From Halobellus rarus (lineage in GTDB: Archaea > Halobacteriota > Halobacteria > Halobacteriales > Haloferacaceae): a stretch of 64,000 nucleotides of DNA. The translations under genes were made by a program, and so were the position numbers. Position 1 is the stretch's first letter. Every line of letters begins with the position of its first letter. This document shows positions 34,456-42,122 of the stretch, one piece after another. The notes beneath the pieces are model-generated. The model searched no databases, was not told the DNA's origin, and saw nothing but the letters and a program-made list of their open reading frames with translations. The stretch lies in NCBI RefSeq assembly GCF_024494595.1, contig NZ_JANHDI010000001.1:310001-374000 (forward strand), given 5' to 3'.

Positions 34456-35553
34456 ATGTTCGTCGGCCACGAGTTCCTCGCGTTCGCCCTCGCCGGGTGG
34501 GGGGCTCGATTGACTGGTGCCGACCGGGGGACCGCGTTGCGTCTCGGCGGGATCGCCGCGCTCGCTGCGCTGCTACCGGATCTCGACGTTGTCTACGCTT
34601 CGGCGACGTACGCAGTTGCCGTCTGGGCCGGCGCTCCCTTCGGATGGGAGGCGTTCTGGGGCGTCGCCAACGGCGTCCACCGTGTGGTGACGCATCCGCT
34701 CCCCGTCGGTGTCGTCGCCGCGCTGGTCTTCACCGCTGCCGCTGCGCTCGTCAGGGGTGACGCGCAGGCCGTTCGAGGACACGCGGCGTCCTCGCGCCTC
34801 CCCCGGGTCCACGCGCGAAACGCCCTCGGAACGGTGTTCGTCGCCCTGATCGCTGCGGTCGGCATCGCGGCTCTGCTCCTGGTCTTCTGGGGAGGTGTCA
34901 GCCAGACTGCTGCGACGGTGGCCGCCGCGTACCTCTCGGTCGTCGGTGTCGCCGGCGCTCTGGTCAGCCGTCGGGCGAACGCTACGGCCGCGTCGCTGGC
35001 CGCAGCGGCCGGTGTCGGGTTTCTCACGCACCCGTTCGGCGATATCTTCCTGGCGGCCCCCCCGCCGCTGCTCTCGCCATTCGGCCCGCCGTTGCTCACC
35101 GAACGCATCAGCCTCGCAACTGATCCGACGGTCGAGATCCTCGCGATTCTGTTCGTCGAACTCGCGACCGTTTGGCTCGGCATCGCCGTCGCGTCACGAG
35201 TGGGCGCGGGAGAATTCGTCGGCATTGATCAGGGACTGAGTGGCCTGCGGGACGTGATCGGCATCCGATCAGCGGCGGGTGTCGCCTACGGGGCTGCGGT
35301 GTTCGTCCTCCCGAGACCGACGATCACCGACGCTCACCTGCTTGGATTCACGATCGTGCCGTTGGCGGTCGCTGTCGGTCTCTGGGCTGGACGTTCAAAC
35401 GACCGGCCTCCCTCCGCGCCGGGACCCTCGTCTCCGGCCCCGCTGGGTGTCGGTCGACGCCGTGCCGGAGCCACCATCGGGGCTCTGACCGGCCTGACGG
35501 CGCTCACCCTCGCCGCCCTCGCGTACCTCGTGGTGTATCTCCTCTCGTCGTAG
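34456..35553 (+). CDS. YdjM/DUF457-type membrane-bound metal-dependent hydrolase
   Basis: Integral membrane protein of 365 residues in the LexA-binding/YdjM-like membrane metal hydrolase family; function unknown. Family motifs are MFVGHEFLAFALAGW at the N-terminus, ALLPDLDVVY (metal-binding Asp) and HRVVTHPLP (His), and later FLTHPFGDIFLAAPPPLL. About eight hydrophobic segments are present. The C-terminal cytosolic linker is rich in Pro and Arg before the last helix. A TATA-like CTATTCTTTT about 27 bases before the ATG supports the start. It is the first of two co-directional membrane-protein genes; the next, at 35694, is 140 bases downstream. Confidence 0.8.
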   Translation: MFVGHEFLAFALAGWGARLTGADRGTALRLGGIAALAALLPDLDVVYASATYAVAVWAGAPFGWEAFWGVANGVHRVVTHPLPVGVVAALVFTAAAALVRGDAQAVRGHAASSRLPRVHARNALGTVFVALIAAVGIAALLLVFWGGVSQTAATVAAAYLSVVGVAGALVSRRANATAASLAAAAGVGFLTHPFGDIFLAAPPPLLSPFGPPLLTERISLATDPTVEILAILFVELATVWLGIAVASRVGAGEFVGIDQGLSGLRDVIGIRSAAGVAYGAAVFVLPRPTITDAHLLGFTIVPLAVAVGLWAGRSNDRPPSAPGPSSPAPLGVGRRRAGATIGALTGLTALTLAALAYLVVYLLSS

Positions 35554-35693
35554 CCGCCCTCGATTCTCAGCTCCGGTAACCAATCCAAATGCTTAGTATA
35601 CGTCGCTGAGAATACACTTCCACCGCCGGGTGGTAGTGACCGCTTTCACCCGGACCCAGACCGACAGCCCCCGAAAGACGACTCTCCTGGACT

Positions 35694-36035
35694 ATGCTCT
35701 CGGACTTTGATTCGTCCGTCGAAATTCTCGAAGCACACACTCGGCTGTGGTGGTACGGTGCCATCGCGTTCTTTCTCGTTGGTGATACTGTTACGACGCT
35801 CGTCGGACTCCAACTACAGACGATCGTAGAGGCCAGTCCGGTCGCTGCCTGGCTCATCAACGCTCACGGACTCGTGTTGATTGTCCCCCTCAAGCTGGCG
35901 GTCGTCTGTGGGTTCTACGGGTTCTATCGGATCGTTCCCGAACCCCACAACATCGGGATCCCGCTCGGATTGTGTTCGCTCGGATTCGTGATCACGGTCT
36001 GGAACGGGGCCGTGATCGTCGCCGCGCTGCTCTGA
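35694..36035 (+). CDS. DUF5658-like small membrane protein
   Basis: Integral membrane protein of 113 residues with three to four hydrophobic helices (about 18-37, 49-70, 76-90 and 96-112) separated by short loops. The start MLSDFDSSVEILEAHTRLWW and the DTVTTLVGLQLQTIVEASPV run resemble the DUF5658 group, whose role is unknown; family name is recalled. No signal peptide, cysteines or obvious catalytic residues are present. The upstream gap (35554-35693) contains AT-rich stretches (TTAGTATACG) that could be a promoter, but none is at the usual leaderless distance. Confidence 0.65.
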   Translation: MLSDFDSSVEILEAHTRLWWYGAIAFFLVGDTVTTLVGLQLQTIVEASPVAAWLINAHGLVLIVPLKLAVVCGFYGFYRIVPEPHNIGIPLGLCSLGFVITVWNGAVIVAALL

Positions 36036-36250
36036 TCGCCGTCGGGTTCTGGATGCGGCCGATCCGCTGCTTGACGGTGAATTGTGCAAAAGTGGGGCTG
36101 GTATCGACGTCGAACGACGCCCAAGACGAAGTACGCCCGAGAACCTCCCCTTCGCGCGGAATCGCGATCCGATTCGAATCCGCTTGACGACATCCGCCCG
36201 CGTTTCAGACTGCTCGCTTCGCTCGCAGTAGCGTGAAGTGCGGGAGAAAG

Positions 36251-36323
36251 TGGGCCGGCGCAGATTCGAACTGCGGTTACGGCCACCCGAAGGCCGAAGG
36301 ATACCAAGCTACCCCACCGGCCC
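36251..36323 (-). tRNA. tRNA-Pro(CGG)
   Basis: Minus-strand tRNA of 73 bases. The acceptor stem GGGCCGG pairs with CCGGCCC, the discriminator is A, and no CCA is encoded. The T-arm CGCAG-TTCGAAT-CTGCG is exact. The anticodon stem CGGCC/GGCCG closes the loop TTCGGGT, with U33 and anticodon CGG at positions 34-36, which reads proline CCG. There is no intron at the usual site. A TATA-like GTTAAAAG about 28 bases before the 5' end is a suitable promoter. Confidence 0.93.
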
Positions 36324-36347
36324 GCATCTCGACAGTCGCCGTTCGTT

Positions 36348-36355
36348 CTTTTAAC
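36348..36355 (-). promoter_or_regulatory. TATA-like box of the tRNA-Pro gene
   Basis: The minus-strand GTTAAAAG lies about 28 bases before the first base of the mature tRNA. It is flanked by GC-rich sequence and is the only AT-rich run in the gap between the tRNA and the CHY-zinc-finger gene. Confidence 0.55.
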
Positions 36356-36413
36356 GCTTCCGAACCGAATTTGGCCGCTGTCGTCGCGGCTCCGGTGACT
36401 CGCACGAGCGCCT

Positions 36414-36845
36414 CTACTCTTCGAAGTACCGATCTCGGTGTCGCCGACAACCCGGATTGAACGCCGCCCCGCACTCCGGACACGCGTCGCTGCTGTCGAG
36501 GTACGTCCGCGCCGGCAGTGTCGCACCGCAGACGCCGCACAGGACCGCAGCTTCGTCGAATCTCGTTCGGGGCCACGGCTCGGGGTCGTGATCGACCGTT
36601 TCGGCGTGACAGACACGACACGGCGAGAAGTGCCCACAGCAGCCGAATCGAAGCGCGACGACGTCAACGTCGTCGTCCCAGTGGGCACATCGCGTCTCGG
36701 GATCGACAGCGACGCCGCGAAGCGGGACCGAAAAGCGGTCGTCGACAGCGGGGGCGTGCGTCGTTCGACGGAGACGGGTCTCGTTTTCCTCCGTTCGTCG
36801 GCGCTCTCCGGAGTCTCTCGCTTTGCCCGGCTGCTCTCCGTCCAT
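36414..36845 (-). CDS. CHY-type zinc finger protein
   Basis: Zinc-binding protein of 143 residues in the CHY zinc-finger family. The conserved part runs RCAHWDDDVDVVALRFGCCG, HFSPCRVCHAET, VLCGVCGATL and DACPECGAAFNPGCRRHRDR, giving three metal sites in series. The first 35 residues are polar and probably disordered. The start at 36845 is the Met that begins the coherent sequence, five bases from the stop of trmY, so the two genes are likely co-transcribed. Function in archaea is unknown; in eukaryotes related fingers occur with RING domains. Confidence 0.8.
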   Translation of the reverse strand: MDGEQPGKARDSGERRRTEENETRLRRTTHAPAVDDRFSVPLRGVAVDPETRCAHWDDDVDVVALRFGCCGHFSPCRVCHAETVDHDPEPWPRTRFDEAAVLCGVCGATLPARTYLDSSDACPECGAAFNPGCRRHRDRYFEE

Positions 36846-36849
36846 CGTC

Positions 36850-37446
36850 TCAGTACGCGGTGAAGCCCTCGGTGTCGAGGTAGTTGTGAGCGACGGTGAT
36901 CGTGTGGTCAGCGTGGAGAACCTCCGGGCCGACCCTGACCCGTTCGTCGGCCTCTGCCCCGAGGAGCGCACGCTCGTGCTCGGCGAACTCGTGGTGGTCC
37001 GACAGCACGAACAGCGGATCGCTCGGCGGCTCGACGTCCGCGATCGGCTCGCCGTCCTCGTGGAGTTCGACGACGGTCGTCTCTCCGGCGACGTCGTCGA
37101 ACGTCGCCTCGAAGCCCATCCGACGGATCGAGACGCCGGGCGTGCTCTCGGCCGGTATGTGTCCGATCGCGTCCTCACGGTGTTCTAAGGCCTGCCGGAC
37201 GAGCGCCGCGGTGCTCCGCTCGTCGGGGTTGAGCCGACGGAGTTCGGACCCCTCGAATCGAACGGTGAACTCGTCGCCGAGCACGAGGTGGACACGCACG
37301 TCCTCTCGGATCGAGTGGGAGAGGAAGAACGCGCTGTTGACGCACCGGCAGAGAACGTCGAGCCGTCCCGCGCCCCCGGCGAGGTCGTCGAGCGAGAACT
37401 CGGGCGTCGTCGGGACGTCGTGGCCGACGATCAGGAACTGTCGCAT
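36850..37446 (-). CDS. trmY: tRNA (pseudouridine(54)-N1)-methyltransferase TrmY
   Basis: SPOUT-class methyltransferase that forms N1-methylpseudouridine at tRNA position 54, using AdoMet, 198 residues. It shows the DUF358/TrmY start [21 protein letters not shown], the [19 protein letters not shown]-like region and the C-terminal [14 protein letters not shown] where the SPOUT knot lies. Its substrate pseudouridine 54 is made by Pus10, encoded at 42123-43538. A TATA-like box about 25 bases upstream falls inside the first unit of a 29-bp tandem repeat. It is followed by the CHY zinc-finger gene. Confidence 0.93.
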   Translation of the reverse strand: MRQFLIVGHDVPTTPEFSLDDLAGGAGRLDVLCRCVNSAFFLSHSIREDVRVHLVLGDEFTVRFEGSELRRLNPDERSTAALVRQALEHREDAIGHIPAESTPGVSIRRMGFEATFDDVAGETTVVELHEDGEPIADVEPPSDPLFVLSDHHEFAEHERALLGAEADERVRVGPEVLHADHTITVAHNYLDTEGFTAY

Positions 37447-37463
37447 ACACCGTCTCGCGGCTC

Positions 37464-37521
37464 GATCACTATGAGTCGACCGTTCGCAGTCGGATCACTA
37501 CGAGTCGACCGTTCACAGTCA
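37464..37521. repeat. 29-bp tandem repeat upstream of trmY
   Basis: Two adjacent units, 37464-37492 and 37493-37521, differ by three bases. Each has the core GATCACTA followed by GAGTCGACCGTTC. They begin 18 bases before the trmY start and overlap where its TATA-like box would sit (CATAGTG on the minus strand in unit 1; the unit 2 counterpart is CGTAGTG). They could be a duplicated operator with the GTCGAC core or a simple tandem duplication. Confidence 0.7.
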
Positions 37522-37568
37522 GTGCGGACCGCAGTCAAAAATGAGTTTTCGAGGGGATCCGAGTCGAG

Positions 37569-38567
37569 CTACGCGGTCGGTACCGGTCGCGACGGTGCCG
37601 ACGGTGCGCTCTCGCCCTGTGCGGGCGACGGCGGCGACGGCGCGTTCGACGTCTTCTGTCCGCTCACGAGGAAGTCCGCGAGGTTGCCGACGAACGCCTC
37701 GTTGTCGGCGACGTACGCGTTCGTCGGCGCGAGGAAGTCGGTGTCGCCGACGATGGCGGCGTCACCGGACTGCGCCGCGACGGCGTAGGTGTCGGCGCGG
37801 CGCGTCGTCGACAGGCGGGTCCGTTCGATCGCCGAGAGCGCGGTCTGTCCGCGATCGCTCGTGACGGCGCGCGCGTCGTGGAAGACGACCCGGTCGACGC
37901 CCTGCGAGAGCGAGCCGCTGCCGCTCGTCGCGTAGACGCTCTCGAAGTTGTGCTGGTACTCGTGCATGTTGAACAGGTAGCCCGAGCGTGCCGCGACGCC
38001 GAGCGAGGAACTCAGCCCGGGACCGCCGCTGGCGGGCTGTTGGACGCTCAGTCCCAGCAGGCTCGTCACCGCGCTCGCACCAGACGAGGACGCCGGGTCC
38101 GAGAGCAGCACGACGCGTCCGCCGGCCTCGTTGAACTCGCGGACGCCGGCGAGTTGCTCGGGGGTGTACGGCTGTCCCGGGTTCGCGACGAGGAGCGCGT
38201 CGGCGTTCCGGAGCGACTGGTTCCACGCCCCACCGCGGGCCTGCTCCTGCGTCACGAACCGGACCTCGTGACCGTTCTCGACCAGCGTCGCCGTGAGCGT
38301 CGAGAGCTTCTCTTCGGAGAGCTGGTTTCCGTGCGCCCGATCGACGAGGATCGTCTTGCTCGACGCGTCGCTGTCCATCGAGATTTCGCCGCTCTCCTCG
38401 GCGGGATCGACGCGGACCGCGTCGAGGTCGGTCTGCCGCTCGGCGAGGTTCGTCACCTCTGGTGTGTCGCCGCCAGTGACGAGTGGCATCACCGCTGCAC
38501 CGCCGACGACGACGGCGACGATCACGACGAACGCGATCGCGGGGCCGGTCAGATCACGCGCTTGCAT
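37569..38567 (-). CDS. DUF4350-domain membrane-anchored protein
   Basis: Protein of 332 residues with one N-terminal hydrophobic segment (about 9-31) and a large soluble domain of the DUF4350 type, a glutamine-amidotransferase-like fold often found with ABC or gliding-type transport systems. Landmarks are TILVDRAHGNQLSEEKLSTL, ADALLVANPGQPYTPEQL and GGRVVLLSDPASSSGASAVT. The C-terminus is Pro/Ser-rich. The ATG lies inside the sppA frame and overlaps its end by 14 bases, so the two are translationally coupled, suggesting a joint role at the cell surface. Confidence 0.8.
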   Translation of the reverse strand: MQARDLTGPAIAFVVIVAVVVGGAAVMPLVTGGDTPEVTNLAERQTDLDAVRVDPAEESGEISMDSDASSKTILVDRAHGNQLSEEKLSTLTATLVENGHEVRFVTQEQARGGAWNQSLRNADALLVANPGQPYTPEQLAGVREFNEAGGRVVLLSDPASSSGASAVTSLLGLSVQQPASGGPGLSSSLGVAARSGYLFNMHEYQHNFESVYATSGSGSLSQGVDRVVFHDARAVTSDRGQTALSAIERTRLSTTRRADTYAVAAQSGDAAIVGDTDFLAPTNAYVADNEAFVGNLADFLVSGQKTSNAPSPPSPAQGESAPSAPSRPVPTA

Positions 38568-39459
38568 TGGCGGTCACCCCCGGGTCGTGGTGGGCGATTT
38601 CGTCCACCATCAGCGGTTCCGTGACGGGGACGAGGCCGTTCGTCTGAGCGCTCTGCTTGTAGATCTTCGTTCCATTGTCGGTCTGGCTGGCCAAGAAGAT
38701 GAGGCCGAGCGAACTCGGCGGCTCCTGTCTGGCAACGTCGTAATTCTCCATCCCGGCCAGCTCCGCGGCGTGATCGATCGCCGTCGGGAGCGCGCCGATC
38801 CGGTCGGCGTAGCCGTTCTGGACGGCCTCCGGCCCGAGGTAGGTCCTCGCGTAGGCGACCTCCTCGCGCGAGAGGGTGATGTTCTCGCCGCGGTGCTCCA
38901 TCACGCGGCCGACGAACTGCCGCTTGAGCGACTCGACCGTCCGCTCCCGCTGATCCGTCGTCGGCTGTGCCTTGTCGGGGCCGGTTCGGATCACCGAATC
39001 CGGATAGGGTACGCTGCCGCCGGAGCCGATCACGCCGACGCTGCCGATCTGCGTCGAGGAGAGAACGAATATCTCGTCGGCCGGGAGCATTCCGTAGTAC
39101 GCGCCCGACGCGCCGGTGCCCTGCACCGAGGCGACGACGGGCATCTGTTCTGCCGTTCGCAACACTTCGAGGTACAATCGCTCGCTGGGAGCGACGGCAC
39201 CGCCACCGCTGTCGACCTTCAGGACGACCGCCTTCACGGACTCGTTGGTCCGGGCTTCGCGGAGGTCCTCGGAGATACCGTCCACCGTCGTCGCGGAGAC
39301 GGTGCCGGAGATCGTGATCACCGACACCGTCCCGTCGGACTGCGCGGAGGAACCGTAGTCGTAGGCAACGGGGGCGAGCACCGCACTCACCAGGACGGCC
39401 GCGGCGAGAGCGACGACGAACAGCGCCTTCGCCGACGCCGCGGATGGTTTGCGTTTCAT
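38554..39459 (-). CDS. sppA: SppA-type signal peptide peptidase (S49 family)
   Basis: Membrane-anchored serine protease of the S49 family that cleaves remnant signal peptides, 301 residues. An N-terminal hydrophobic segment (about 11-33) is followed by the protease domain. The nucleophile serine is Ser118 in GTGASGAYYG; the general base may be Lys163 in GPDKAQP. Conserved VVLKVDSGGGAVAPSE and IGSVGVIGS flank the site. It has one protease domain, as in short archaeal SppA. A TATA-like TTTAGGAATC lies about 29 bases upstream of the ATG. It overlaps the DUF4350 gene downstream. Confidence 0.88.
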   Translation of the reverse strand: MKRKPSAASAKALFVVALAAAVLVSAVLAPVAYDYGSSAQSDGTVSVITISGTVSATTVDGISEDLREARTNESVKAVVLKVDSGGGAVAPSERLYLEVLRTAEQMPVVASVQGTGASGAYYGMLPADEIFVLSSTQIGSVGVIGSGGSVPYPDSVIRTGPDKAQPTTDQRERTVESLKRQFVGRVMEHRGENITLSREEVAYARTYLGPEAVQNGYADRIGALPTAIDHAAELAGMENYDVARQEPPSSLGLIFLASQTDNGTKIYKQSAQTNGLVPVTEPLMVDEIAHHDPGVTANASA

Positions 39460-39591
39460 ACTGCATCACGGCGGTGTCGGTCGATTCCTAAAGACGTTCC
39501 TGTGACGAAAATTCGGATTTCACTCACGGACGATAGTTACATCTCTGCTGACTACTCCGGACCGCTCGCGACACGCCGAATGATCACGCGA

Positions 39592-40359
39592 TCACTCGGA
39601 GAGGCCGTACCCCCGCCGAAAGAGGACAATGTCGAGGCCGACCACCGCGATGGCGAGCCCCGAGAGCACCGCGAGCGACGCGTTGGGATCGACCTCGCTG
39701 ACGCCGAGGAAGCCGTACCGGACGCCGTTGACCATGTATATCATCGGATTCAGAAGCGACACCTGCTGGACCGTCCCCGGCAACTCGTTCAGCGAGTAGA
39801 AGACGCCGCCGAAGAAGACCAGCGGTCGGAGGATGAACTGATTGAGCATCGTCAGGTCGTCGAAGTCGTCGGCCCACAGGCCGGCGACGACGCCCAGTCC
39901 CGCGAACAGGACCGTGATGACGGCGCCGAAGACGACGAGATACAGCGGCCGGACGACGCCGACCGAGGTGAAGAACGCGCCGATGAGCGCGATGAGGGTG
40001 CCGACGATCGCGCCGCGGATCGCCGCCGCGAGGACGTACGCGCCGACCATCGTCCGGTACGACAGCGGCGAGGTGAGCACCTCCTCGATGTAGCGGTTCC
40101 AGCGGCCGTGGAAGATGTTGAACGAGGTGTTCTCGAAGGCGTTCGAGATGGCGCCGAGCACGACGAGTCCGGGGAGGATGAACAGGATGTACGGCACGCC
40201 GGCGATCTGGTCGATGCGCTCGCCGAGGATGACGCCGAAGACCGAGAAGTACAGGACGTTGGTGATGAACGGCGGCAGGAAGGTGTTCCGCGGCCGACGG
40301 AGGAAGCGGAGGATCTCCCGACGCAACAGCGAGCGAAAGCCCGTGGTGTCGAAGCTCAC
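39592..40359 (-). CDS. ABC-2 type transporter permease
   Basis: Integral membrane subunit of an ABC-2 exporter, 255 residues, with six hydrophobic helices and the typical amphipathic start LLRREILRFLRRPRNTF. The ABC-2 signature ILRPLVFFGGVFYSLNELP appears before the fifth helix. Substrate is unknown; relatives export drugs, polysaccharides or lipids. A GTG at 40359 is taken as start because it overlaps the stop of the ATPase gene (GTGA) and gives the family N-terminus, whereas the longer frame reaches deep into the ATPase gene. Confidence 0.88.
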   Translation of the reverse strand: MSFDTTGFRSLLRREILRFLRRPRNTFLPPFITNVLYFSVFGVILGERIDQIAGVPYILFILPGLVVLGAISNAFENTSFNIFHGRWNRYIEEVLTSPLSYRTMVGAYVLAAAIRGAIVGTLIALIGAFFTSVGVVRPLYLVVFGAVITVLFAGLGVVAGLWADDFDDLTMLNQFILRPLVFFGGVFYSLNELPGTVQQVSLLNPMIYMVNGVRYGFLGVSEVDPNASLAVLSGLAIAVVGLDIVLFRRGYGLSE

Positions 40360-41312
40360 GGCGAGGACACCTCCGGCGTCGCTCGTCCCTCGCCGGCTCT
40401 CGTCATCTCGACGAACACTTCCTCCAGGGAGGTGCGCTGGATCTCCAGATCGACGATCTCGTGACCCGCCTCGTCGAGTCGAGTTACGATGTCCGGCGTG
40501 ATGAGCCCACCCTGTCGCGCGGTGACGACGAGCCGCGTCCCGTCCAGTTCGACCGACTCCACCCGGTCGTCGAGCGCCGCGAAGTCCGGGACGGCAGTCG
40601 GCTCCTCTCGCAGTTGGACGACGACGTCGTCGGTGCCGCGGTCCATCAGCTCCTCGGGGCTCGCGACGTCGAGGACGCGGCCCGAATCGAGGATCGCGAC
40701 CTCGTCGCAGAGCCGTTCGGCCTCCTCGATGTAGTGGGTCGTGAGCAGGATCGTCGTCCCCCGCTGGTTCAGGTCGATGATGGTCTCCCACAGTTCGTGA
40801 CGGAGCTGCACGTCGACGCCGGCGGTCGGTTCGTCGAGAATCAGGAGGTCCGGCTCCGTGATGAGCGCCCGCGCGAGCATGAATCGGCGCTTCATCCCGC
40901 CGGAGAGCCAGTCGAATCGCGTGTCGCGCTTGTCGTAGATGCCGACGCGCTTGAGGACCTCCTCGGTCCGCTCGCGGGCGCGCTCTCTCGGGATCCCGTG
41001 GTAGCCGGCCTTGTGTTCGAGCACCTCGTGGATCGGGAAGAAACGGTCGACGTTGAATTCCTGGGGAGCGAGACCGATCCGGTCGCGGACCTCGCGGTAG
41101 TCGTCCTCGACGTCGTAGCCGAACACCCGCGCGTCGCCGTCGGTCTTGCGGACGAGACCGACGAGGATGTTGATGAACGTGGTCTTGCCCGCGCCGTTCG
41201 GCCCCAGAAGACCGAAGAACGAACCCTCCGGAACCGTGAGATCAACGCCGTCGAGCGCCTGTACGTCGCCGTAGGACTTCCGCAGATCGCGTATCTCGAT
41301 CGCAGACTCCAT
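40356..41312 (-). CDS. ABC transporter ATP-binding protein
   Basis: ATPase subunit of an ABC-2 exporter, 318 residues, of the DrrA/NodI/CcmA type. Walker A GPNGAGKTT, the Q-loop APQEF, signature LSGGMKRR, Walker B LLILDEPTAGVD and switch His in TTHYIEEAERL are all present. The C-terminal 80 residues form the additional domain typical of such exporters. It shares a GTGA overlap with the permease gene downstream, making a two-gene exporter operon. A TATA-like CCTTAGGTC about 27 bases upstream suggests a leaderless start. The promoter region is shared with the divergent DUF4112 gene. Confidence 0.95.
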   Translation of the reverse strand: MESAIEIRDLRKSYGDVQALDGVDLTVPEGSFFGLLGPNGAGKTTFINILVGLVRKTDGDARVFGYDVEDDYREVRDRIGLAPQEFNVDRFFPIHEVLEHKAGYHGIPRERARERTEEVLKRVGIYDKRDTRFDWLSGGMKRRFMLARALITEPDLLILDEPTAGVDVQLRHELWETIIDLNQRGTTILLTTHYIEEAERLCDEVAILDSGRVLDVASPEELMDRGTDDVVVQLREEPTAVPDFAALDDRVESVELDGTRLVVTARQGGLITPDIVTRLDEAGHEIVDLEIQRTSLEEVFVEMTRAGEGRATPEVSSP

Positions 41313-41472
41313 TCACTCGTCGTCGGTTCCGCGTGGACCTAAGGACCACGAAGTCGGACGCTGTCTCCTCTTTCGGTTCCGTCTCCCGTCCGTTCGATCC
41401 GCGCCCGCTCCGCACGGGTGCCGTCGCCCGCGACGGCGAAACACCGATACCCGCCGGCCGCGACGATCCACC

Positions 41473-42042
41473 GTGGACCCGTCGAACCGCCCCGATACGG
41501 AGGACGCGTCGGATCGCCACGAGACGGCGGTACCGACGACTCGGCCAGACGCCGCGGAACCGTCGAATCGCCCCGACGCCGTGGACTCGGAGCGACTGGC
41601 TCGACTCCGGCGGGTGAGCAGCCTGCTCGACAGCGCGGTCGAGATTCCCGTGATCAACGTCAGAATCGGCCTCGACCCACTCCTGGGGCTTCTTCCGGGA
41701 GTCGGGGACGCGACCACGACCGCCGCCTCGGCGTACGTCGTCGCGGAGGCGGCCGCGCTCGGCGCGCCGCGGGCGACGATCGCGCGGATGTGTCTGAACC
41801 TCCTCGTCGACGCGCTCTTCGGGTCGATCCCGCTCGTCGGCGACGCGTTCGACGTCGTCTGGCGGGCGAACGACCGGAACGTCCGCCTGCTGGAAGCGCG
41901 ACTGTCGGATCCGAGCGCCGAGCGGCGGGACAGGCGCGTCGTGGTCGTGCTGGGAATCGCCGTGTTCGTCGGCGTCCTCGCCGTCAGCGCGATCGTATTG
42001 GCGACGCTGTGGTGGCTTCTCGGCGTCGCGGGCGTCGTGTAA
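41473..42042 (+). CDS. DUF4112 membrane protein
   Basis: Protein of 189 residues, starting with GTG. It has a polar, Asp/Pro/Arg-rich N-terminus (about 45 residues) and the DUF4112 core: DSAVEIPVINVRIGLDPLLG, LLPGVGDATTTAASAYVVAE, SIPLVGDAFDVVWRANDRNV, with a C-terminal hydrophobic helix (about 157-185). The repeated glycine/aspartate motif IP-VGD-D could be a metal or ion site. Function unknown. The N-terminal repeats SNRPD(T/A) are internal low-complexity. It is divergent from the ABC ATPase. Confidence 0.75.
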   Translation: MDPSNRPDTEDASDRHETAVPTTRPDAAEPSNRPDAVDSERLARLRRVSSLLDSAVEIPVINVRIGLDPLLGLLPGVGDATTTAASAYVVAEAAALGAPRATIARMCLNLLVDALFGSIPLVGDAFDVVWRANDRNVRLLEARLSDPSAERRDRRVVVVLGIAVFVGVLAVSAIVLATLWWLLGVAGVV

Positions 42043-42122
42043 TCGCCGCTGCTCCTCTCCTCGATTCGCCGCCCTCAACCTGAAAGGACAAGACAGAAGC
42101 GAGCGCCGTCTCTGGTACTCGT

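Noticed and set aside
36160-36180. GATTCGAATC palindrome near tRNA-Pro as an integration (att) site
   Set aside because: It is not a copy of the tRNA 3' end, and no integrase or foreign DNA is present. The T-loop-like sequence is probably chance.
36190-36240. Terminator hairpin after tRNA-Pro
   Set aside because: ACTGC/GCAGT arms are visible around 36210-36230 but the stem is short and imperfect, with no T-run, so it is not listed as a feature.
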